Virus record (IMG/VR): IMGVR_UViG_3300032296_000825
Span: 1-45,448 of that record
Length of the DNA: 45,448 bases
DNA from: a virus
Direction: 5' to 3' (one strand)
Shown: positions 1 to 8,774 of the stretch, piece by piece
How the letters are laid out: the number at the start of each line of letters is the position of its first letter
Position numbering within the stretch: the stretch's first letter is position 1
Notes under the pieces: generated by a model
The model's database searches: none
Told to the model about the DNA's origin: nothing
What the model saw: the letters and a program-made list of their open reading frames with translations, nothing else
Made by a program: the position numbers and the translations under genes

Positions 1-15
1 ATAGACTCATGCAAA

Positions 16-29
16 ACCCTAAATAGGGT
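16..29. repeat. Small inverted repeat just before uvsW
   Basis: A 6-bp inverted repeat, ACCCTA-AA-TAGGGT, lies immediately upstream of the uvsW start. Its right arm includes the AGGG that can serve as the ribosome binding site (4 nt before the ATG at 33). If it folds in mRNA it could partly hide that site, but the stem is short and the loop is only two bases, so it may equally be a DNA-level site or chance. Confidence 0.3.
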
Positions 30-32
30 AGC

Positions 33-1568
33 ATGAGTGATATTGTAATTGAAGATGTCGATTCAGTCAATATAAGGGTTCGCTGCGAAAGAAGCATCGC
101 GAAGGAACTCTCGGACTTCTTCACATTCAAGGTTCCTGGCCATGCATATATGCCAGCGTATCGCAAGCGCATATGGGACGGGCAGATCAAACTCTACAAT
201 ATGTTTTCACAGACCATCTATGGTGGTCTTGAGAGATATGTCCTAGACTTCGCGAAGGAGCGAGGTTACTCCGTCAATCGGGGAGTACGCGAAGACAATC
301 CTTTCAACTCAGAACAAGTCGAAAAATACATCAAAGAGTTTCTGAAACCTTCCTTGGACGGAAAGGTCATTGATGCACATGAGCATCAAATCAATGCGAT
401 CACTCACGCATTACAGAAAGACCGTGCGCTACTCGTCTCACCTACAGGTTCGGGGAAGAGTCTCATCATCTACGCCTTGGTTCGCTACTATCTTGATAAG
501 ATACCAAGTGATAGAAAGATTCTAATCGTCGTTCCAACCACATCTCTTGTGTCGCAGTTATACTCAGACTTCGATGAATATTCTTCCGTTTCAGGATGGA
601 AGACAGACCGTCATTGTCACAAGGTGATGTCGGGTCTTCCAAAGGATGACATAAAGCGCAGAGTGATTATCTCGACATGGCAGAGTATCCACACACAGAG
701 CAAGGACTTCTTCGACAAGTTTGGTGCTGTGTTTGGTGACGAGTGTCACTTGTTCAAAGCAAAGTCTCTAACATCAATAATGACCAAACTGGAAAAGTGT
801 CCCATTCGAATTGGAACCACAGGAACCTTGGACGGAACCTTGACTCACCGATTGGTAATCGAAGGACTCTTTGGCCCAGTACATCAGGTCACAAAAACAA
901 AAATCCTGATGAAAAGAAAACTCTTGTCAGACCTCAAGATAGACGCTATACTGTTGAAGCACGACGAGTGCATCAGACAGGAGATGAAGCGTTGTGCGTA
1001 TCAGGATGAGATCGACTACATCGTGACCAACGAGGCGAGGAATGAGTTCATCTGTGGACTCGCTGCAAACCTCAAGGGAAACACCCTCATCCTGTTTCAA
1101 TTCGTTGAGAAACATGGAAAGAAACTCAACGAAATGATGAAAATGTTCGCTCCCACCAAAAAGGTATTCTTCGTACATGGTGGGACGGATGCAGATCAAC
1201 GCGAGGAAATTAGAAAGATCGTAGAAGGCACAGAAGACTCAATCATCATTGCCTCATACGGTACTTTCAGCACAGGTGTATCCATTCGTCGCCTACATAA
1301 TATCGTGTTCTCCTCTCCGTCCAAGAGTAGAATCCGTGTTCTACAGAGCATCGGAAGACAACTCAGGAAGTCGGAGCATAAGGACATCGCTAGACTGTAT
1401 GACCTCGCGGATGACATTTCTTGGAAGAAGTACAAGAACCACACACTCAGGCACTTCGAAGAGCGTTTGAAGATTTATGAAGGTGAAGGGTTCGAACATA
1501 AGATAGTCAACATTGTGTTGAAGCACAAGGAGGATGCCGATGTCGGAAACAGGTTACAAAGTGATTAA
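33..1568 (+). CDS. uvsW: UvsW-like RNA-DNA / DNA-DNA helicase (SF2)
   Basis: This is a 511-residue superfamily 2 helicase. The N-terminal ~100 residues match the UvsW accessory domain (basic and aromatic, with WDGQIKL at about residues 48-54). Walker A is SPTGSGKS at 136-143, motif II is DECH at 236-239, and the C-terminal helicase lobe has the SIGRQLRKS-type motif VI. In T4, UvsW unwinds R-loops and branch-migrates recombination intermediates, and shuts off origin-dependent initiation late in infection. The gene overlaps the next one by 29 bp and heads a run containing 55, 47 and 46. Length is close to T4 UvsW (about 500 aa). High confidence. Confidence 0.95.
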   Translation: MSDIVIEDVDSVNIRVRCERSIAKELSDFFTFKVPGHAYMPAYRKRIWDGQIKLYNMFSQTIYGGLERYVLDFAKERGYSVNRGVREDNPFNSEQVEKYIKEFLKPSLDGKVIDAHEHQINAITHALQKDRALLVSPTGSGKSLIIYALVRYYLDKIPSDRKILIVVPTTSLVSQLYSDFDEYSSVSGWKTDRHCHKVMSGLPKDDIKRRVIISTWQSIHTQSKDFFDKFGAVFGDECHLFKAKSLTSIMTKLEKCPIRIGTTGTLDGTLTHRLVIEGLFGPVHQVTKTKILMKRKLLSDLKIDAILLKHDECIRQEMKRCAYQDEIDYIVTNEARNEFICGLAANLKGNTLILFQFVEKHGKKLNEMMKMFAPTKKVFFVHGGTDADQREEIRKIVEGTEDSIIIASYGTFSTGVSIRRLHNIVFSSPSKSRIRVLQSIGRQLRKSEHKDIARLYDLADDISWKKYKNHTLRHFEERLKIYEGEGFEHKIVNIVLKHKEDADVGNRLQSD

Positions 1569-2124
1569 ACTAAAGAGTGGTGAGACATTAGTTGCTCAAG
1601 TGAAGGAAAACACCAAGTCTCATGTCGGTGTCTTTAGACCTATGGAGATCAAGTATATGCACATGGTTGATCTTGGTGGTCGTAAACATGAAACAATGGT
1701 TCTAGTGGATTGGTTGAAGTCCACCGTAGAGAACTCATTCAAGATAGACAAGGAATTTATCTTGGGTGTGTTTAATCCAAGACCCGATATAATCTCCCAA
1801 TATGAGAATCAAATGGTGCTTGAAGATGTAGGGGGAGGTCATATGAATCAGATTCTTCCCATTCCTATTGCTCCACCACAACAAAAGCAAGGTCAACCTC
1901 CTCAATCCATACAGGATTTGATTGCTGATGCCTTGATTAAAGACTTACTCTCCTCTGCACCAAAAATGACAGATGATGATATTGATGCATTGGAAGGTGG
2001 GGATTTAGTTCAAGACCTGATAGCAAAATCCAAGAACGAAAAAATGATAAATGAGAAAGATGATCCTAACTATGGTTCAAGTTATTGTGATTGGTCTTCA
2101 AATGTTGAAGATTATCTTTCTTGA
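1540..2124 (+). CDS. Sm-like (LSm/Hfq-fold) phage protein
   Basis: A 194-residue protein whose first ~80 residues look like an Sm fold: a GYKVIKLKSGETLVAQV strand-turn-strand (Sm1-like), then VFRPMEIKY and a later FILGVF strand. Phages of the marine T4-like group carry such Sm-like proteins, and a structure of one of putative cyanophage origin exists (from memory). The C-terminal half is proline/glutamine-rich and then acidic, probably flexible. A perfect AAGGAGG (1527-1533) lies 6 nt before the ATG at 1540 but directly abuts the ATG at 1534, so 1540 is chosen. RNA binding and a regulatory role are inferred from the fold only. Confidence 0.7.
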   Translation: MSETGYKVIKLKSGETLVAQVKENTKSHVGVFRPMEIKYMHMVDLGGRKHETMVLVDWLKSTVENSFKIDKEFILGVFNPRPDIISQYENQMVLEDVGGGHMNQILPIPIAPPQQKQGQPPQSIQDLIADALIKDLLSSAPKMTDDDIDALEGGDLVQDLIAKSKNEKMINEKDDPNYGSSYCDWSSNVEDYLS

Positions 2125-2147
2125 ATCCTTTACTCATAAGAAGTTGA

Positions 2148-2156
2148 TGCTATACT
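2148..2156 (+). promoter_or_regulatory. Extended -10 promoter candidate before gene 55
   Basis: TGCTATACT fits an extended -10 element (TGnTATAAT with one mismatch) in one of the few intergenic gaps (2125-2178), 23 bases before the gp55 start. No -35 hexamer is visible at 17±1 bp, consistent with the extended -10 type. It could drive early or middle expression of 55-47-46 by the host sigma-70 holoenzyme. No MotA-box-like element was recognised. Confidence 0.45.
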
Positions 2157-2178
2157 CCCACTAGAGCAAGGTAAATAC

Positions 2179-2739
2179 ATGAGTAAAAAGGACAGTCATT
2201 ATGTTGATAACGAAAAGTTCTTCTCCGCTTTGAAGGAATGGAAAAGAGAAATAAGAGAAGCGGAAGACGCGGGTGATTCAGCACCACCCGTGTCAGAGTA
2301 CATTGGAGAATGTTTCATCTTGATCGCAGAGCGTCTGTCCATGAGGGCAAACTTCATAAACTATCCATTCAGAGATGAGATGGTAGGAGATGCAATAGAA
2401 AATTGCCTGATGTATGCAAGCAACTTCGACCCTGCAAAGTCAGACAATCCTTTCTCTTATTTTACACAGATCATCTACTACGCCTTTCTCCGAAGAATAC
2501 AGAAAGAAAAGAAGCAGAACTTCATCAAAGCAAAATTGCTTGAAACAGCAGACATAATGGGAGAGTTTGTTAATATAGTTGATGAAGAGGAAATAAGAGG
2601 TAGCAAGAATCCTTATGCTGATTACTTCAAGTTGACTTCTACCGACATACAAAACTTTTCTCCTCCTGAGAAGAAGTCACTCAAGAGAAAGAAAAAGAAA
2701 AGAAAAGACGGAGATGACGAATGCAGATCGCTATTTTGA
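2179..2739 (+). CDS. 55: Late-transcription sigma factor gp55
   Basis: The 186-residue protein matches T4 gp55 (185 aa). The central section, with ANFINYPFRDEMVGDAIENC (about 55-74) and FDPAKSDNPFSYFTQIIYYAFLRRIQKEKK (split by eye, about 82-112), resembles sigma region 2: the core-binding helix and the aromatic -10 recognition face. gp55 directs host RNA polymerase to late promoters (TATAAATA). The C-terminus is strongly basic, then DGDDECRSLF; gp55 in T4 ends in a sliding-clamp-binding tail, and the acidic-hydrophobic end here fits that role by inference. The final 19 bases overlap gene 47. Confidence 0.9.
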   Translation: MSKKDSHYVDNEKFFSALKEWKREIREAEDAGDSAPPVSEYIGECFILIAERLSMRANFINYPFRDEMVGDAIENCLMYASNFDPAKSDNPFSYFTQIIYYAFLRRIQKEKKQNFIKAKLLETADIMGEFVNIVDEEEIRGSKNPYADYFKLTSTDIQNFSPPEKKSLKRKKKKRKDGDDECRSLF

Positions 2740-3779
2740 CAGATACGCATTTCGGTGCTAGAAACGATTCGCCTCAGTTCATTGAATACTTTCTAGAATT
2801 CATTGAGAAGCAGTTCTTACCTGAGTGTGAGAAAAGAGGAATCACAACAATCCTTCACTTGGGCGATCTGATGGATCGTCGCAAGTTCGTGAACTTCAGC
2901 ACACTAAACCATGTTCGAAAGAGATTCATAGAGAAAATTCAAGAGAAGAACATGGTGATGTATTGTCTAATAGGCAATCACGACACCTATTACAAGAATA
3001 CAAACAATGTGAACTCCCTGAAGGAACTCTTCGGGGAGCGTTATACTTCATTCATTCCAATTGAATCACCAACCGAGATTCAGTTTGGTAACAAGAAGTT
3101 TGCCTTGATTCCTTGGATTAATAAGGAGAACAAGGCAGAATATGATGCTTTTATCTCCAAGACAGACGCAACCATCGTCTGTGGTCACTTCGAACTCAAC
3201 GGTTACGAGGTTCTTCGTGGAGTGAAGTTTGAAGGTGGCATGGAGGATACATCTCTACGCAGATTTGACAAGGTTCTTTCGGGTCACTTCCACATGAGAC
3301 ACCGTAAGAACAACATTCATTATCTCGGTACACCTTATCAGATAACCTTCTCCGATCTACATGAGAAGAAGGGTTTCTACATCTACGATACAGAAAAAGA
3401 CGAGATGGAATGTATAGACAATCCTTCTCGTATGTTCCTTTCAATCGACTATTCCGATGACCTAGATATAGAGGATTATTCCATCTATGAAAACAAGTTC
3501 ATAAAGATGTTTGTGAGAGGAAAGAAGACTCAAAACAAACTTGATTCCATCGTGGAAAATCTTTATGATGCTAAGGTAGGAAGTCTAACAATTGTCGAAG
3601 AGGATGTTGAGAAAATTGAAGATGCTGAGGTTGCTGATATGTCCTTGGATACGCTTTCCTTGATCTACAAGGAGGCAGAAGACTTCTACAATAACATTGA
3701 GGGAATACCTGTTTCTAAACTGAAGAAACTAATACAGGATATTTACATGGAGGCATTGTCATCAGATGACGAACAATGA
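2721..3779 (+). CDS. 47: gp47 recombination nuclease subunit (Mre11/SbcD-like)
   Basis: A 352-residue calcineurin-like phosphoesterase of the SbcD/Mre11 family. Metal-binding motifs appear in order: DTHFG (8-12), GDLMDRR (48-54), GNHD (85-88), GHFELNG and then GHFHMR. With gp46 it forms the Mre11/Rad50-like complex that resects DNA ends for recombination-dependent replication and degrades host DNA. The start lies inside the end of gene 55 and the stop overlaps the small Cys-rich gene, so translation is probably coupled. Length is close to T4 gp47 (339 aa). Confidence 0.95.
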   Translation: MQIAILTDTHFGARNDSPQFIEYFLEFIEKQFLPECEKRGITTILHLGDLMDRRKFVNFSTLNHVRKRFIEKIQEKNMVMYCLIGNHDTYYKNTNNVNSLKELFGERYTSFIPIESPTEIQFGNKKFALIPWINKENKAEYDAFISKTDATIVCGHFELNGYEVLRGVKFEGGMEDTSLRRFDKVLSGHFHMRHRKNNIHYLGTPYQITFSDLHEKKGFYIYDTEKDEMECIDNPSRMFLSIDYSDDLDIEDYSIYENKFIKMFVRGKKTQNKLDSIVENLYDAKVGSLTIVEEDVEKIEDAEVADMSLDTLSLIYKEAEDFYNNIEGIPVSKLKKLIQDIYMEALSSDDEQ

Positions 3780-4017
3780 AGAAGAATCAAAAGGTCTTGG
3801 TGATACGGTAGAGAAAATCATCAGTCAGATTGGTGATGTCACCAAAATTGAGTATATCCGTCGCAAAAAGAATTGTGAAGGTTGTAGGAAGAGAAAAGAA
3901 TGGTTGAACAAACAGTTCCCCTATTCAACAGAACAGGTTCAATCTGAACCAGTAAAGAAAGAAGGATGCAAGTCTTGTGGGCAAAAGAAAAGTGACTGCA
4001 AGAATTGCAACAAATGA
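3766..4017 (+). CDS. Small three-CxxC protein between 47 and 46
   Basis: An 83-residue protein overlapping the end of gene 47 and ending 3 bp before gene 46. It has a charged helical N-terminus and six cysteines arranged as three CxxC pairs (C37/C40, C68/C71, C78/C81), set among lysines. This looks like one or more small zinc sites. T4 has small genes 46.1/46.2 in this interval, but I do not recognise homology. An accessory to the Mre11/Rad50-like complex is possible from position alone. Confidence 0.7.
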   Translation: MTNNEEESKGLGDTVEKIISQIGDVTKIEYIRRKKNCEGCRKRKEWLNKQFPYSTEQVQSEPVKKEGCKSCGQKKSDCKNCNK

Positions 4018-4020
4018 TTT

Positions 4021-5742
4021 ATGATTCGATTCAAGACCGTGAAATTCAGAAACTTCGGTTCCTTCGGTAATACGGACACCGAAATAAACCTAGAGCGTCA
4101 TAGAACGACCCTTGTTTCGGGTATGAATGGACATGGAAAGTCCTTCGCACTCTTGGATTCAATAACATTCGCACTCTTCGGTAAACCTTTCCGAAAGATT
4201 AACATCCCCCAACTTGTCAATACCATCAATGACAAAGATTGCATGGTGGAGGTTGAGTTTTCCATTGGTGAAACTGATTACCAAATCAGGAGAGGCATCA
4301 AACCAAAAGTATTCGAAATCTACAAGGACAGCAAACTGATAGATCAGGACGCGAAAGCGAAGGACTATCAGAAGATGCTTGAGGAGCAAATTCTCAAGAT
4401 GAACTACAAGTCATTCACGCAAGTCGTGATCCTTGGTAGTTCATCTTTTGTTCCTTTCATGCAGTTGAGCGCACAGGATCGTCGTGAGGTGATTGAGGAT
4501 GTCTTGGATATTCAAGTCTTTTCCAAGATGAACACAGTTCTGAAGAACAAGGTTTCACAAAAGAAAGAAGAAATCAGAGAGGTCGAAAATACCCTCACAG
4601 TCCTACAAGACAAGATCAAGGTTCTTGACAATCATATTCAAACATTGAAGCAGGAAGACGCTTCCAAGATCAAGGGTCTTGAGGAAGAGATTGAAAGTGC
4701 CGAGGTGATTATTTCCGAGAAAGAAGGAAATATAGATTCTCTTCTTGGCAGACAAAAGCAACTTTCCGAGCAGATCAAGAACACCGATTCTTTGAAGGAA
4801 AAACTGAGCAAGTTGGACAACATGAGAAAGATAATCTCAAACTCCGAGAAGAAATCGGATGAGAAGATTGCTCTTTTCAACCAATCTCCCGAGTGTCCTA
4901 CTTGTTTGCAGAACATTTCTGATGAAACCCGAACTACCATTCTTGACAAGTACAAGAACAAGAAGAAGGAGTACGAAGATGGCATCACCAAGATTGAGGT
5001 TGAAATCGACCGACTGAACGAGGAACTGACAGACCTCCGTAAGATTTCATTGGCGGTGTCGGAGATCAACGAGAGCATCATGGCAGAACGAAGCGTGGTT
5101 GAGTCTTCGAAGAAGTACATCACAAAGATCAAGAATCAAATCACCATGCTTTCCAACAAGAGCGATGGGAACGAGATGAGCGAAACTCAATCCAAGGTTT
5201 CCTCGCTCATCGAAGACAAGAAGAACTTTGATGAGAAGAAAGAAGAACTTCGGGTTGATAGTCTTCTTCTTGGTTGTGCAGGGCATCTACTGAAGGACAC
5301 GGGAATCAAGTCAAAGATCATCCGACACTACCTTCCCATTATGAACAAACTCATCAACAAGTATCTCACCGACATGGGGTTCTTTGCACAGTTTACATTG
5401 GATGAGAATTTCAACGAGACAATCAAGAGTCGTCACCGCGATCAGTTCACTTATATGTCATTCTCCGAGGGTGAGAAGATGCGTATCGACCTCGCTCTTG
5501 TTCTCGCATGGAGGGAGATCGCGAGACTAAAGAACAGCGCGAATACCAATCTTCTCATTCTTGACGAAGTTTTCGACTCATCTCTTGATTCTGTTGGAAC
5601 TGAAGAATTTCTGAAGTTGATGAGTATTCTTAGTGCATCTACCCATGTATTCGTTATTTCTCACAAGTCAGATCAGTTGGTTGACAAGTTTGACAATCAA
5701 ATCACCTTCGTAAAGAAGGGAAACTTCAGTAGGTTGCAATAA
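4021..5742 (+). CDS. 46: gp46 recombination ATPase subunit (Rad50/SbcC-like)
   Basis: A 573-residue SMC-type ATPase. Walker A is GMNGHGKS (34-41). A long coiled coil runs from about 165 to 400, broken at its apex by a zinc hook CPTC (C292/C295). The C-terminal head has the signature SFSEGEKMRIDLAL and a Walker B/D-loop NLLILDEVFDSSLD. T4 gp46 is 560 aa. It clamps DNA ends and controls gp47. The ATG follows the preceding stop by three bases, and the stop overlaps the next start (TAATG). Confidence 0.96.
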   Translation: MIRFKTVKFRNFGSFGNTDTEINLERHRTTLVSGMNGHGKSFALLDSITFALFGKPFRKINIPQLVNTINDKDCMVEVEFSIGETDYQIRRGIKPKVFEIYKDSKLIDQDAKAKDYQKMLEEQILKMNYKSFTQVVILGSSSFVPFMQLSAQDRREVIEDVLDIQVFSKMNTVLKNKVSQKKEEIREVENTLTVLQDKIKVLDNHIQTLKQEDASKIKGLEEEIESAEVIISEKEGNIDSLLGRQKQLSEQIKNTDSLKEKLSKLDNMRKIISNSEKKSDEKIALFNQSPECPTCLQNISDETRTTILDKYKNKKKEYEDGITKIEVEIDRLNEELTDLRKISLAVSEINESIMAERSVVESSKKYITKIKNQITMLSNKSDGNEMSETQSKVSSLIEDKKNFDEKKEELRVDSLLLGCAGHLLKDTGIKSKIIRHYLPIMNKLINKYLTDMGFFAQFTLDENFNETIKSRHRDQFTYMSFSEGEKMRIDLALVLAWREIARLKNSANTNLLILDEVFDSSLDSVGTEEFLKLMSILSASTHVFVISHKSDQLVDKFDNQITFVKKGNFSRLQ

Positions 5743-6482
5743 TGATATCCCTAGCGATACCTAATTTCAACCAGTATGATACTGTAAAAAGACTCATTGA
5801 AGAAAATGTCAATGACGATTGTATTGGTGAAATCGTGATAACCGAAGATGTGGATGTCGATGAGCATTCATACTGGAAACAAGTCGAAGAACTCTCAAAG
5901 CAATATAGTAAAGTTAGGTTCTATAAAAACCCCATAAGACTAGGTGCTTATCTAAACAAGCATCATGTGGTTGAACTGTGTAAATATGATTGGGTTGCTT
6001 TATGCGACTCTGACAATTTCATGGGTAGATCGTATTTTGATGTGCTTATGCAACAAGACAAATGGGACGAGTCGATTCTCTATTGTCCGTGTCACGGTAA
6101 ACCCAACGATGGAAGAGAATGCCTAAACTTCAATCATTTGCAGGGTGAATTAATAACCAATATTTCATGTCTGTTGGATGAAGAGAGGTATGGACTTTTC
6201 TTCCATATGGGAAACTACTTCTTCAACAAAAAGAAATACCTTGAGATATCATCTAGATTCTTGGAGGATGTTCCTGATGGGAAGAGAGGGGGGATAGCAT
6301 ATGACTCCTTTATGATCTGCCAACAATGGTTGAGAGAAGGAAACAAGATACTTTGCGTCCCCAAATTGACCTACGAACACATGAATAGACCAAATGGTGC
6401 TTATTGGTATTACAGTAATGGATGGTTTTGGGAATTCTATGAACTCAAGAGATACTTGTCTAGACTTAGTGGAAAAGAGTAA
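5742..6482 (+). CDS. GT-A fold glycosyltransferase (GT2-like)
   Basis: A 246-residue protein with a GT2-like start (SLAIPNFNQYDTVKRL), a nucleotide-sugar strand region (VRFYKNPIRLGAY) and a DxD-type metal motif CDSDNFMG at about 89-96. No membrane segments are visible, so it is probably cytoplasmic. It overlaps gene 46 by one base and the methylase by one base, an accessory insertion inside the recombination cluster. Acceptor and sugar cannot be told from sequence; DNA, virion protein or host glycan are all possible. Confidence 0.75.
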   Translation: MISLAIPNFNQYDTVKRLIEENVNDDCIGEIVITEDVDVDEHSYWKQVEELSKQYSKVRFYKNPIRLGAYLNKHHVVELCKYDWVALCDSDNFMGRSYFDVLMQQDKWDESILYCPCHGKPNDGRECLNFNHLQGELITNISCLLDEERYGLFFHMGNYFFNKKKYLEISSRFLEDVPDGKRGGIAYDSFMICQQWLREGNKILCVPKLTYEHMNRPNGAYWYYSNGWFWEFYELKRYLSRLSGKE

Positions 6483-7270
6483 TGCAAAAGTCAATTCTTA
6501 GATATCCCGGTGGGAAGTCAAAGGCAGTAGATGTGATAATGCCTTACTTCCCATCTGATCTTGACACGATGGTTGCTCCATTCTTTGGTGGGGGTTCCAT
6601 TGAACTCGCTTGTGTATGTAACGGTGTGCGTGTGTGGGGATACGATGTCTATAGGCAACTCGTTATCTTTTGGCAGCAGTTACTTTCCAAACAAACCGAT
6701 CTACACAAAAGAGTCTGTGAATTCGAAATGCCTCTGCCAAAGGAGAAGTTCTATGATATGCAAAGGAACTTTGAATCACTCACCGATGACTTGGAGATCG
6801 CCGCACAGTTCTATGTTATCAATCGAACTAGTTTCTCGGGAACTACCCTGTCGGGAGGTATGTCCTCGACCCAACAGAACTGGACGCAATCGTGTCTAGA
6901 TCGCCTCAGAGACTTTTCTCTTGATGGGATGTTCTCCTCGTCCGATCTGCTCACGGTCGAGCATATGGACTACAAGCAGTCCTTGCTCATTCATAATGAA
7001 GATTTTGCCTATCTTGATCCTCCATATCTTTTGGAGAAATCTTCTCTTTATGGGGTGAAGGGAAACACACACAAAGATTTCGATCACATTGGTCTGCATT
7101 CCATTCTCACAAAGAGAGACGCACCTTGGGCATTGTCCTACAATAATCACCCCGAGATAATGGAACTCTACAAAGACTACACCATCCACAAACCCGAGTG
7201 GAGATATTCGATGAAATCTAAAAACGGGTGTAAGGAATCTTACGAAGTGTTGATTACCAACTATTCTTGA
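6482..7270 (+). CDS. dam: DNA adenine-N6 methyltransferase, D12 (Dam) class
   Basis: A 262-residue class I methyltransferase. The N-terminal RYPGGKSKAV and the SAM-binding VAPFFGGGSIEL (FFGGGS at 34-39) are characteristic of the Dam/D12 family, and the catalytic motif is DPPY at 179-182. It transfers methyl from SAM to adenine N6 in DNA. A role in protecting phage DNA from host restriction is usual for phage Dam enzymes. T4 Dam is 259 aa. The target sequence cannot be read from the protein by eye. Confidence 0.92.
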   Translation: MQKSILRYPGGKSKAVDVIMPYFPSDLDTMVAPFFGGGSIELACVCNGVRVWGYDVYRQLVIFWQQLLSKQTDLHKRVCEFEMPLPKEKFYDMQRNFESLTDDLEIAAQFYVINRTSFSGTTLSGGMSSTQQNWTQSCLDRLRDFSLDGMFSSSDLLTVEHMDYKQSLLIHNEDFAYLDPPYLLEKSSLYGVKGNTHKDFDHIGLHSILTKRDAPWALSYNNHPEIMELYKDYTIHKPEWRYSMKSKNGCKESYEVLITNYS

Positions 7271-7279
7271 TCTGTTCAC

Positions 7280-7308
7280 TTGACAACCACATGAGTTGGA
7301 GGTAGACT
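7280..7308 (+). promoter_or_regulatory. Possible sigma-70-type promoter before the glycosylase gene
   Basis: TTGACA (7280-7285), a 17-bp spacer and TAGACT (7303-7308) fall in the 44-bp gap after dam. The -35 is perfect and the -10 matches 4 of 6. The expected start of transcription would fall at about the ATG (7315), leaving no leader, and a GGAGG (7298-7302) sits 12 nt before that ATG. The arrangement is therefore ambiguous. Confidence 0.3.
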
Positions 7309-7314
7309 TCTGCC

Positions 7315-7782
7315 ATGAACATCTTCGTACTTGATACAAATCCAAATGAAGCAGCACGACAAGCGTGTGACAAGCATATCGTCAAGATGATCCTTGAGTC
7401 AGCGCAAATGCTATGTACCGCTCACACAGAAGGCGCACCCTACAAGGCAACACACAAGAAGCACCCATGCACTCTGTGGGTGTCTGCCAGTAAGTCCAAC
7501 TATCTTTGGTTGTGCGATCATGGTCTTGGTTTGTGTGCAGAGTACACAAAGAGATATCAAAAGACACACAAGACAGAGAACATAATCAAATGGTGCATGG
7601 AAAATGTACCTTGTCTTCCTGACATCGGATTGACGGAGTTTGCACAGGCGATGCCTGATAAGTACAAGGTCAAGGGAGATGCGGTCAAAGCGTATAGAAA
7701 CTATTACAACGGTGAGAAGGCAAGGATCGCCAAGTGGAAGAACGGCAATGTTCCTACTTGGTTCACAGGAGTTTTTGAATGA
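7315..7782 (+). CDS. Probable pyrimidine-dimer DNA glycosylase (phage family)
   Basis: A 155-residue protein of a family common in marine T4-like phages and usually labelled pyrimidine-dimer DNA glycosylase. Conserved features by eye are the start MNIFVLD, CDKHIVKMILESAQML (about 18-33), HPCTLWV, NYLWLCDHGL and the C-terminal FAQAMPDKYK...YRNYY...KWKNGNVPTWF. The resemblance to T4 endonuclease V (DenV) is weak except for the Pro-Thr-Trp-tyr/phe end. It would start base-excision repair of UV damage. The function is taken from family labelling, not from a catalytic motif I can verify. Confidence 0.6.
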   Translation: MNIFVLDTNPNEAARQACDKHIVKMILESAQMLCTAHTEGAPYKATHKKHPCTLWVSASKSNYLWLCDHGLGLCAEYTKRYQKTHKTENIIKWCMENVPCLPDIGLTEFAQAMPDKYKVKGDAVKAYRNYYNGEKARIAKWKNGNVPTWFTGVFE

Positions 7783-8771
7783 ATCACGAAACAATTCTAG
7801 TGACAGGTGGAGCAGGGTACATCGGTTCTCATGCAGTACATTCTCTCATTAGTAGTGGAAGAAATGTAGTCGTAGTTGACCGTGACAAGGAAGCGTGTGA
7901 TGCCCTATTGGATCGCTATTCCAAAAAGAAGAAGAAGGGTTCTTTCAAGGTTCATTGTACAGATATCACCAATGATGTTTGGATGGATGGCATTCTTGAA
8001 AATGAAAGACCAACCGCCGTCATGCATTTTGCTGCTGATCTGAGTGTTCCGGAATCTGTACAGAATCCTCTGAAGTATTTCAACAATAATACATCCAAGA
8101 CCATCAATCTCATTGATAGACTAGTTCGTCATGGTATTTACCGCTTCATTAATTCTAGCACTTGTGCTGTCTATGGAACACCTAGTAATCCAAATAACAT
8201 TACTGAATCAACGATCTGCAAACCTGTGAATCCATATGGTCACTCTAAACTTATGAATGAGTTTGTACTTAAACAGGTAAGTACCAGTATACCTGCATTT
8301 AAGTACACCTCCTTTAGATATTTTAATGTTGCAGGATGCCATCTAAATGGAAAGATTCTCGACTATCGTTGGAAAGATAAGGGGAATGTCATCCCCAAGT
8401 TTATCAACAATGTACTAAAGGGTGATGAACTTCATGTTTATGGAACCGACTATGAGACTCTAGACGGAAGTTGTATCCGAGATTACATCCACCCCGAAGA
8501 TTTGATTTCCGCACATATGATTGCACTAGACAATGACATAGAGGGAGTGTACAATCTAGGAAGTGGCATAGGTTACTCTGTTTGGCAGATCGTAGAGAAT
8601 CTTGTCGCAGTCACAGGTAAGAATCTAGATGTCGCCCACAAACCGAGACGAGCGGGTGATCCATCAATTTTGATCGCTAACCACGAAAAATTCACAAAAG
8701 CAACTGGTTGGGAACCTACATTTACATTGAAGGAAATCATTGCTACGGCATGGAAAGCATATGGCGTATGA
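7779..8771 (+). CDS. galE: UDP-glucose/galactose 4-epimerase-like SDR enzyme
   Basis: A 330-residue extended short-chain dehydrogenase. It has the NAD-binding GGAGYIGSH (about 10-18), an INSSTCAVYGTP serine strand and the catalytic Y-G-H-S-K (YxxxK). The C-terminal region (RAGDPSILIANHEKF, TGWEP) is typical of GalE. It interconverts UDP-glucose and UDP-galactose (or the GlcNAc/GalNAc pair), supplying galactosyl donor to nearby glycosyltransferases. It overlaps the glycosylase gene by 4 bp (ATGA). Confidence 0.88.
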   Translation: MNHETILVTGGAGYIGSHAVHSLISSGRNVVVVDRDKEACDALLDRYSKKKKKGSFKVHCTDITNDVWMDGILENERPTAVMHFAADLSVPESVQNPLKYFNNNTSKTINLIDRLVRHGIYRFINSSTCAVYGTPSNPNNITESTICKPVNPYGHSKLMNEFVLKQVSTSIPAFKYTSFRYFNVAGCHLNGKILDYRWKDKGNVIPKFINNVLKGDELHVYGTDYETLDGSCIRDYIHPEDLISAHMIALDNDIEGVYNLGSGIGYSVWQIVENLVAVTGKNLDVAHKPRRAGDPSILIANHEKFTKATGWEPTFTLKEIIATAWKAYGV

Positions 8772-8774
8772 GTC

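Noticed and set aside
4638-5132. Reverse-strand open frame of 164 codons inside gene 46
   Set aside because: Serine/leucine/phenylalanine-rich translation typical of antisense to coiled-coil codons; no ribosome site or family resemblance.
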